Below are positions 55,923 to 64,000 of a stretch of 64,000 nt of DNA, piece by piece. How positions within the stretch are numbered: the first letter of the stretch is position 1; each line of letters starts with the position of its first letter. The DNA is from Sipunculus nudus. Taxonomy: Eukaryota > Annelida > Sipuncula > Golfingiida > Sipunculidae. Position numbers and translations under genes: made by a program. The notes under the pieces are model-generated. The model did not search any database. It was not told where the DNA came from and was given only the letters and a program-made list of their open reading frames with translations. Location: the NCBI GenBank assembly GCA_026874595.1, contig CM049317.1, forward strand, positions 75,732,891 to 75,796,890. The letters run 5' to 3'.

Positions 55923-57331
55923 TCAAGTGCATTTGGATTTTTTCTCGCATAAAACTCCTTTTTCGAAGTGTTCACCAGCGCTGTCAAAATATTTGAAATC
56001 CGAAGTAGAAAACGCCAAACGATCTTCATGTCCTAATAGATTATTTGGTTCGCCAAACTTCCATTTTATGAAAGTAACCTGTTGACCCGTGGCTTCCCAA
56101 ACCCAGTGGTCTTCGTTCTCCTGAACTGCTCCGGATGTCCAGTATCCCTCGCCGTTTGGAAAAACAACTAGAAAGCAATTAACAAATTGAATCAGATTGT
56201 CCCTATAACCTGACGTGAATATATGATAAAAAGAATGCAGCCCTAATATAGGATATTATTATCTGATGCAGAGATTATTCAGATGTTGCAGTTTATGTAT
56301 TGATTATTAGTGTACAATGAACGACAAGAAATAATTACTTCAAAACATAGTGTAATGTGTGTATGATGCTTGCTCTGAAAGTCGGAATCAACCACAGCAC
56401 CGCATAAATATTAATGTTCTATCAGCTGGTACATCCTAACCTCAACTACAGTTTATCACAGAAAAGCAGTCGGATTGAACGCCCAGTTGTCGAAGCGAAC
56501 ATGTGGTATATCCACATTGCCGTCAGACATGTCTCGTCAACACTCGCACCAATTCTTGATATCGTTTGATATTATTTTAGACAATGTCATTTTTTGACCT
56601 GAGTTTACACAACTGTGCCGGCATTAAGGCATACTGAAAAGCTACTCCGTTCAAACACCACAGATCATATGCAATAATTATTGTTCAGCCACACAATAGG
56701 CAACGATCTATACGCATCACAGCTTCACCACAAATAAGCAGTCGCCTCTCTGGGAACTACATTTGATCATTCCACAGATAATGAACACCGTCAAACGCGA
56801 CAGTGTTACCAGACGGCTCCTTCTCTTGAGTTCGTTTGAACTTGCATACACCAACGGACGCACGAACGCACAGACTCCTCTCTTGGACAAACCAATTATG
56901 TTCTCTCATCCGCGCTTTGAGGTGGCCTGACTGATGTATGCAATTTTCTACCAAATCCTGGCCTGTCGCATAAATTTCTGTACTTACAAGCAGGAAGCAG
57001 TGTGACCCATTAAACTTTGCATGTGGGGACCTTATCTGGACGATTGTTTTTTTCTTAAACAGCCACAAGCAAGAGATAATTAAGGTTAGTTAAGGTTAAG
57101 TTATAATAAATTTACCTGGTACTGATAAACTAGCGTTGCTTTCAATGACACCTCGGATGTGTAGCATCTCCTCTTCTGTTTCAATACTGACGGGAGTCGC
57201 ATTTGCTTCGTGACAAAACTTTTCTGCCTCCGGGTAGTTAAGTCGTGGTGATGGTCGAAATTCATAGCAGGAGGTTGGGCTAGACAAACTTGATGTGAAT
57301 GGGTGGCCGAATGGTGGGTAACACGGAGAAC
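55923..57331 (-). CDS. C-type lectin-like domain protein, two 3' exons (5' end not found)
   Basis: The 216-nt phase 1-1 exon at 57331-57116 encodes SPCYPPFGHPF, SCYEFRPSPRLNYPEAEKFC, HEANATPVSIETEEEMLHI. The last exon, 56167-55923, encodes FPNGEGYWTSG, HWVWEATGQ, FIKWKFGEPNN, GHEDRLAF, GEHFEKGVLCEKKSKC and a TGA at 55925-55923. Together they form a C-type lectin fold; the sugar-specificity motif is EPN with an ED dyad, which would suggest mannose-type calcium-dependent binding, although the last WND segment is absent and replaced by KYFDSAG. Splice sites are canonical (CCAG|GTAAAT; TTCTAG). An upstream exon with a signal peptide is expected but was not identified; a retrotransposon begins about 260 bp upstream. 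Confidence 0.75.
56710..57020 (-). pseudogene. Decayed C-type lectin domain inside the lectin gene's intron
   Basis: Between the two lectin exons, the minus strand reads KFNGSHCFLLVSTEIYATGQ, DLVENCIHQSGHL and EHNWFVQE (start of a lectin fold), then after a non-matching middle NTVAFDGVHYLWNDQM, a stop at 56756-56754, and FPERRLLICGE (its end, WND..C..ICE). The middle is missing or out of frame. It looks like a third lectin copy with an internal deletion. Confidence 0.55.
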
Positions 57332-58835
57332 CTTTTGAACCAAATAAAAACACATATGCAAGTACATTGACACATGGTCGAAGATAACATTCTTTTATAC
57401 TTTTACCCTGAATAAGGAGAATGGTTTTAGATCGGATCAGGGTAGAGTGTATACGTTTGAAAAAGGTTATTCTTGATATTCATCACGTTATTCACCTTGG
57501 TTCATTCACAATTGATGATTGAGAACAATTATGGATGTCTTAACATTTAACGTGCAACGGTATACTGCTCCTGTTATTCATGAAGCAATTGCTCTTTGAG
57601 TTGCGAGTAACGATCAGCATGAAGTTTCAACTGTCTTTTCCAGTGAGTCCAGGTGTGAAGCCTGGGAGGTCTTTGATCCTTTAGCGATGGCAAAGCGCAA
57701 GGAAGATCTGTTGGTGGCGATATTCTTTCAGTTGTTGCTGGAATGCAGCCATATCATGTTTCAGGGTGCCTTTGAACCTTAGGCGGGGCCTCCCTCTTGG
57801 CCTTGGACCGTTATCCAGTTCTCAATAGAGAATTGCTTTTGGTAGGCGGGTGTCATCCATCCGATATACATGTCCAGCCCAGCGGAGGCGGCGGGAGCGG
57901 AGCAGAGGATATAAAATCAGAGAAGCATATTTTCTCCAACACGACTGAATTTGAGACGCGATCTTTCCAGGTCACGCCCATGATTCGGCGAAGACAGCGA
58001 ACGTGGAAGGAGTTTAACCTGTGTTCCTGATTCCGGTAACTTGTCCATGTCTCACTTGCATACAGGAAAGTTTTGGGACACAAGCATGGTAAACCCTGAA
58101 TTTCAGCAACAGAGGAGGGTGCTTGTTTTGCCAGACCCACTTGCTCAATGTGACAAAGATGGTAGAGCCCTTGCCAATGCGCACGTTCAGCTCGTCTTCC
58201 ATGCTGTTGATGTTGTTTACAGTAGAGCATAAATATGTGAATATTTATACCAGAGCCAGAGTACGTGCCGTTTATTTTGATGACCGGTGACATTGAGGTT
58301 GGTTGAGTTAGGACAGTTGTCTTCTTAATGCTGATTCTAAGGCCAAATTCCTAACATCTAGTTTCAAAGGCTGAGCATAGTACTTGTAAATTTGTTTCTG
58401 AGTGAGACATAAAGGCAGCATCATCTGCATACAACAGCTCACGCAAACTAACCCTTTACACTTTGGTTTTAACACGTGGTCTAGCCAGGTTAAACAACTT
58501 ACCGGAGGTGCGGGTGTACAGTCACGCGCTAGAGACCTGTATGAAATCACGGCGTGAGAGGGCAGGGAAAATACACGAGATAGTCTAGGGGCAGGAACAC
58601 ACCCTTGCTTTACTCAATATGAGAGCGGAAACACTTCCGATCGAGAGCCTTCAAACTGTTGTTGTCCTTGTGTTGTTATGTAACTCCTCAATGATTGTTT
58701 TAGCATCTTTGGAGGACAGCCAAGCCTCTGAAGTAATAACAGGAGACCAGACCGACTAATATAGTCAAAAGCCTTGGTGAGGTCGACAAATACCATGAAG
58801 TGAGGCTTCGGTTGCTCAACACACTTCTCCCGGAG

Positions 58836-59243
58836 CTAACGAATGCAGAACACCATGTCGATTGTTGAATGAGACGGACGGAATCCATATTGGCTTTCAG
58901 GCAGAATTCTCTCTGCCAGGGTCTGAAGTGGTGGAAGAATAACACAGGCCGGTATCTTCCTGGCTACGCTGAGCAGGGAGATTCCTCTGTAGTTGTTACA
59001 TTCTGTACGGTTTCCTTTGTTTTTATACAACGTAATGATGTTGACGTCCCGTAGTCGTCTCGGAATCTGACCAGCATCCCAGCACGTGTGAAACAGGTGC
59101 AAGAGCTCAGGTATTGCGATGGCACCTCCGGATTTGAAAAGTTCTATTAGCGATCCATCTGAGCCAGGTGACATGCAATTGTTTAGCAGAGCAATGCCAC
59201 CCTTCACTTCATCATATGAGATCACGGGATCAAGGTCTTCCAT
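58836..59243 (-). pseudogene. Reverse transcriptase fingers/palm fragment of the LINE
   Basis: A 135-codon open piece of the element above, from DLDPVISYDEVKGGIALLNN to GFRPSHSTIDMVFCIR, covering RT motifs 0-2. The next block with the catalytic FVDLTKAFD continues at 58796-58614 in another frame. Confidence 0.85.
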
Positions 59244-60020
59244 AAACGGGAATTAGGCTACTTCAGCAGTAATGGCCAGTTCGCTAGCTGTGAGAGGTTG
59301 GGCGTATAGAGAGCTGTAATGTTTTATCCACCGTTGCAGCTAGGCTTCCAGATCTGACAGTAACTGTACATCTGCTGAGCACGAAGCGGGGGGGGGGGTC
59401 CTTTTCGGGGTAGGGCGCTGTAGTATGGCAGCGCAGATACTGGAGTTTGGCAGCACGTTTTGCAGCAAGTACATGCAGGAGTTCCCCTGCATTAGTTATG
59501 AACAGACCATGTAGGTATTACACTTTCCTGACAAAGATGGAGAGTCCAACATCTGAAACGATGGATAAAAAAAAACGATTCCAGGCTAGTTCCACTCCGT
59601 CAGGTTTGTCACACACCTGGAAAATCGGTTGTGTGATTTCCCTGAGGGTTGAAGTTTGCATTTAGGGCCTTTCTCGGAAGAAGCTTTCAGCGCACCAGGA
59701 AATGATTGGTATCACAGTCAGCGGAGTACAAGGTGCAACATTGAGTTACCTGGTGTAGCTGTTCGAACCTCACAAAAATATGAATAGCTGGCGCCATTTA
59801 ACTTCGGAGCTTCCTGTCCCCTGTAGTAGGATCTTGTGACGCAAAGCTTGTGGGTGGTTCACGCTTCCAACAAGCGCTGAGCACTGTCATTCATGTTTCC
59901 AAGGCCAAACTTGCCTAAAACATTAGGCCAGGCTGAATGATCACAGCCCAACCGAGCTTTGAAAGTACCCATGATTATTAGACGTTCATTCTTTGGAGTT
60001 TTCCTGATGATGGTATCGAG

Positions 60021-60380
60021 TTACTCGTAGAATGTATCCTTGGAGATATCAGAGACCATAAGGGTCGGAGCATATGCAGAGATAACTGCGATGTGTTTGC
60101 TGTTGGTGTTTTGTCCCATAGACACCAGGAAAGGTGAAACCAAGACAGGTTGATCAACTCCGTCTAAACATTTGTTATGCGCTGCAAATCGTAAACGTTG
60201 CATTGGTTGTTTTCCTTCTAGATGTCCATTCCAGAAAAATGAGAAATCTGCTTCCCGAATGGAACCTCTGCCAGTAAGCCAAGTTTCGCTGATGGCTGCT
60301 ATGATGATGTTCAGGCGAGTAAGTCCTCCGTTGATTACAGATGACTTTTTCAGTGATGGTGAGTCAGCATCGGACTTCAA
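60021..60380 (-). pseudogene. Endonuclease fragment of the LINE
   Basis: A 119-codon open piece with the ETWL, W.GH and SAYAPT blocks of EEP-type endonucleases. Downstream the frame is lost, and a further piece reads IIMGTFKARLGCDHSAWP where GDFNARVG is expected, so the catalytic Asp-Asn pair is Thr-Lys. Confidence 0.75.
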
Positions 60381-60720
60381 ACTAGGAGAGCGAACATTCC
60401 AACAGGCAATGGAGACTTTGGATTAGGCTTTGCGTGCTGCCTGGTTGATGAACTATTTGAGCCATAGTCGGGGGTATCGTTTATGTGTGTCAGGGCGTGT
60501 CCACACGTCGATGGGCCATGCGCATACCTCATCTGGGGGCAAACCTTCTCCGAGTCCCTCGTTATTTAGCCTGGGACCTCAAGGTACCCAGTTACTATTC
60601 GCCAACAGGGAGGCTCTACGTAGGGCTCGCTGGTGGAGAGGCTTTGTACTGGCATGTGAGACTTACAGACTCGGCTCCCTTCTTGTGTGAGCTAGCTAGC
60701 GATGATAGCTGAAAGCGAGA

Positions 60721-63369
60721 AGTGTCGAGCGCCAGGACAGCACTACACAACCACACCAGACGCGTCACACATAGCCATTTAGACACACCATAAACCAATT
60801 ACAATGATTCATTCATTTAAAGATTCATGGAAAATTGTCTTACATCAACATATAATTTCGTCTCATTGTTCATATACAAATCAAACTGCTATTTAGATAT
60901 GCCCAGAGGAGCTTTTCATTTCAGTTCTCATTGTACATTAATATACCTACAGCTTGGTCGTGGTGTAGGGGTACTGTGAAGGCGAATTATCATACGTAAG
61001 GTGTACGAAATGTTCACAGCTTCGTGAAGCCCATTGCATGCTGTGTACTGTGTCTTGTTAATATTTTTCACATCATCATGTGCGTTTGATATATCTGTGG
61101 AAACATAGAATACTCAAAGAAAATTTAAGATATAATGACATTTAAATTTACAGTTAAATTAAAATAACCATATTGTTTCCTGTCACTATGAATTACTCTT
61201 ACTCGTATCAATTATAAAAATGGCGTTTGGTAAGGTATTTTAGAGCGTTTTGTATATGAATATTAACAATTACCTGTTAGAACCATAAAGTATAAATTAA
61301 AGACCATGATAATTTTCATTCTTCGTCATTCGCTCTGTAAAGAAAATGATATGCGCTGACTCTCCATATAATGTACTGAATCTATATGAATATGTACCCC
61401 AGAAAAAGGAACTGAATCTTAGTACAATTAAAATTTTCATGAGATATCAATAACATTGAATGTGTCCCATTGTCTTAATGTACGCTCTCAAAAAAAACCA
61501 GGGCCATATCAACAATACATATGTCAAATACCTTAGTCTTGACAGTGCCAAATGGTACAGGGACAATTTTAAGTCCTGCAGGATCTTCCAGCTTGACGAT
61601 CAGAGTCAATTATATATAATGGATCGCCAATTTCCTTAAATTGGTCAATATGTCACACATTCCGGTTGGCATATACACGACTTAAACACCGATGATAGTC
61701 CTGGCAATCAATTAGCTCCATGAAAGCGCCTACGTCAGTCATGCTTAGCATTCTGTCATCAAAGCATATCACATATTAAAAAAAAATATTTATTCTGACA
61801 AAACAACAAAAAAATACAAAATACATGATATTTAAACAGGTACCACAAACACACAAAGAATTTTACAATCATAACATAAACTGAGGTCATATTTCTAAAT
61901 GTACATGAGGTTTTTTACCGATACAATTTGTATTATCAAGATAAACCACATGAACAAATAGACACGGCGAGACAGTATTTACCCATGGTAATTACATTAT
62001 ATAGATAAATCTTCAGTTCAAAAATGTCAAAATATTGGTTAATTACCACATTTTTTAATTATTGTTTATAAAATATTCTGTCTCTCTTAGTCTGCTGTTT
62101 TAAAACAGTGCAAAAAAGGAAGAACAACTTTCCTCTCTTTGTTTGTAGAGGACATTATACAATTTCAGAAGCAGATATTGCAGCCTGTTTTTTTCTTTAA
62201 CTGGCATGATACCCTATATTATTTTTGTAAATGACATGGCTGGCAAACATAATGCTTATTCTAAACCATGCCTGAAACCATGCCTTGACCCATAACTGGT
62301 ATCAAAATTTTTCTAACCATACATTAAAAAATGATAAAAATACTTTCATGATCATTGAAACAAAACTGAACATCAAAAAGTTTTATTTTATCTTTATATT
62401 TGTATATTTAACTGAAATATTATGTTGATTTCAAATAAGGACCACTTTGCAACATCCTTCCAGTTCAGGTATGGTAAAGTAATTATGACGAGGTGAACTT
62501 CAAAGAAAGACGAAAAAAGACACATTCATAGATTTACTCATCAAAAATGTATAAAAAACAGTGGAAAATTGAAGGGTAAAATCTAACATTTCTTCACATT
62601 TTCCCCCCATTGTAATGTTTACTTTGGTCGTTTTGATACTCCCGGTAAAGCGTTTATCCCTTTTTTGTTGTCCTTTACAGAAAGTACAAGAGAATCCCCG
62701 TCGCATTGCATTGCGAAACATTGCAAAACGTTGTCAGACGTCTTTTTTATCTTAAGACATAAGCAAAAATTCTCCAATTTGAGTAACTAAAGTTTATTTA
62801 ACATTATTATATTTATTGTGTTCAAAACATATTCTAAAAGTTGTCAAAGCACAATGTCTATCGAGCTTCAGGTCCGACGGCCGCTATCTTGAAAATTGAT
62901 GACATTGCTCGTCCTTCATAACAGGCAACATAAACATGGAAAATATCTTAAGGAATGAGAAATATTAACTGGCACGGTCAGTTGAAACATCGCTTTTGTT
63001 GACATCACGGGTGTCCCTTGCCGACACCTTTCATACAGAGTCTAAATTAGAATTTTATGAATATTTATGAGTATTCATGATAAATGAATAAAAATTTATC
63101 ATCTTTACAGTAAGGGTGTCCTGGGACCGTATAAAAACGTATCCAACGTTAATTTTACCTCCAAAACCGAGCTAAAACGGGGAGTTCTAAGTGTCAAATT
63201 TGAGTACGTTTCCATGGCTTATGAATAACTGTGGGGATGTCACGTGATGTGGCTTGTAGTGGCTTTTCAAATGTTAAAGCATTAAACACAAACTAGCTTC
63301 AAAATTGTCTAAGGATGATTACAGGACTCAAAACCAGTTTATGAGCTTTAAACTTGAGATGTTCAACGT
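60721..63369. other. Spacer, no gene recognised
   Basis: AT-rich without domain-like frames, clear tandem repeats or RNA genes. A short A-tract lies near 61778. Confidence 0.5.
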
Positions 63370-63374
63370 TGGCC

Positions 63375-63620
63375 CCCGCCAAGATTGAGCGCTCTGTAGG
63401 CTAATGGGAAGACTGTGCCCAACGGCCGTGCATCACTCACAAACGAATGAGTCTAGGGGAGGTTCCTTGGTGTTTTGACAAATTTGGACAATAACACATG
63501 CATGACCTGCAGGTGCAGTATACATGGGGCCATATGTGACATCAGGATACAAGATATATGACAGGAAGCGAGTAATAGCCCTGTAGTCCTCGACACAGAA
63601 TTTGGTACTAAAACCATATA
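63375..63620 (+). repeat. SINE, copy 2 of the family at 7336-7640
   Basis: The blocks GCGCTCTGTAGGCTAATGGGA, CCTGCAGGTGCAGTATACATG, CATCAGGATACAAGATATATG and AGGAAGCGAGTAATAGCCCTG match copy 1 in order and orientation. The tRNA-like head is not recognisable. Confidence 0.65.
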
Positions 63621-64000
63621 AAGTACTTAAACTCTGTCTTGTAAAACAATATTCAGCCGTATCAGTTCAGGAGGATTTCAGTTCATCTAATTCTAAAAGC
63701 CGTGCAATATTAACCAATCTCATTCCTGATTTGTGTTTGGCACTTTTCCTAAAATCATCATAAATGTGAATGATAGGGTATATATATACACACATAAAAT
63801 AATAATACCTCTGCAAAACCTGATATATTAAATTCATGTTGACCCGGGCACAAATGACAGTAACAGCAGCTTTATCATAAAACAAACTAATCAAGATCCT
63901 GTACAATTAACATTGGTCTGCCTGACAATTTTTAATCGAAATAATGTTCCTGAATTTTCAGTTGTGGAACTGAACAGAGCTACTCCCGACAGATGCCATC

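Larger units (their letters stand above)
57590..60720 (-). mobile_element. Non-LTR retrotransposon (LINE), nearly full length but frameshifted
   Basis: On the minus strand, a 5' region (60720-60430) is followed by an apurinic-type endonuclease (AAISETWLTGRGSIREADFS, AVISAYAPT; about 60400-59700). Then comes reverse transcriptase: CNNYRGISLLS, ILPESQYGFRPSHSTIDM, FVDLTKAFDYISRSGLL, a YADD box at 58431-58420. The tail has LYASETWTSYRNQEHRLN and LRRIMGVTWKDRVSN, and near 57790 RPRLRFKGTLKHDMAAF. Several frame changes and stops separate these blocks, so this copy is dead. The clade was not determined; the layout fits RTE-like or related elements. Confidence 0.85.

Noticed and set aside
1-64000. 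CRISPR array or bacterial operon
   Set aside because: The tandem repeats lack unique spacers, and the window has introns, splice sites and animal domain families throughout.

Overview
The window is animal (metazoan) genomic DNA. It is AT-rich, intron-rich and full of (TA)n arrays, minisatellites and mobile-element debris. The gene content (an EGF/kringle receptor tyrosine phosphatase, C-type lectin-like exons, Merlin, Ty3/gypsy, non-LTR and tRNA-derived SINE remnants) fits a lophotrochozoan, most likely a bivalve mollusc. That assignment is inference, not proof.

The main gene lies on the minus strand, from an ATG at 35090 to a stop at 16741. I could place 28 coding exons with matching phases. 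They sum to 3477 nt and encode 1158 residues with no in-frame stop. The protein has a signal peptide, one EGF/laminin-like repeat, a complete kringle domain, seven more EGF-like repeats, one membrane helix, and two cytoplasmic tyrosine phosphatase domains. D1 has an intact WPD loop and [10 protein letters not shown] loop. D2 is a pseudophosphatase ([10 protein letters not shown], Arg replaced by Glu). The C-terminus is TYANFR, like the Grb2-binding tail of vertebrate PTPRA/PTPRE.

A second copy of the 3' half of this gene (EGF6-EGF8 and both PTP domains) lies at 42086-53111 on the same strand. It is a decayed tandem duplicate. It has two in-frame stops, one frameshift, loss of the D1 catalytic Arg, a WTD for WPD change and a destroyed splice donor. 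The transmembrane and juxtamembrane exons cannot be found; in their place is sequence containing two (TA)n arrays and a hammerhead-ribozyme-like motif. C-type lectin-like exons sit upstream of both copies (decayed at about 37.9-38.1 kb; intact-looking at 55.9-57.3 kb), so the duplicated unit probably included a lectin gene.

Layout: 0-15.6 kb is intergenic and mobile-element rich (Merlin transposase pseudogene, two Ty3/gypsy fragments, a non-LTR fragment, SINEs, minisatellites). 15.6-35.1 kb is the receptor phosphatase gene; its D2 intron holds a 1.7-kb minisatellite that appears to have grown from the splice donor and that is itself interrupted by a 171-bp inverted-repeat element. 35.1-40.8 kb is spacer with a lectin pseudo-exon and two antisense SINEs. 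40.8-53.3 kb is the phosphatase pseudogene, with a foldback-like element in one intron. 55.9-57.3 kb holds lectin exons. 57.6-60.7 kb is a nearly full-length but broken non-LTR retrotransposon. 60.7-64 kb is spacer ending in another SINE copy.

All exon boundaries come from reading splice sites and homology by eye. No transcript or database search was available.
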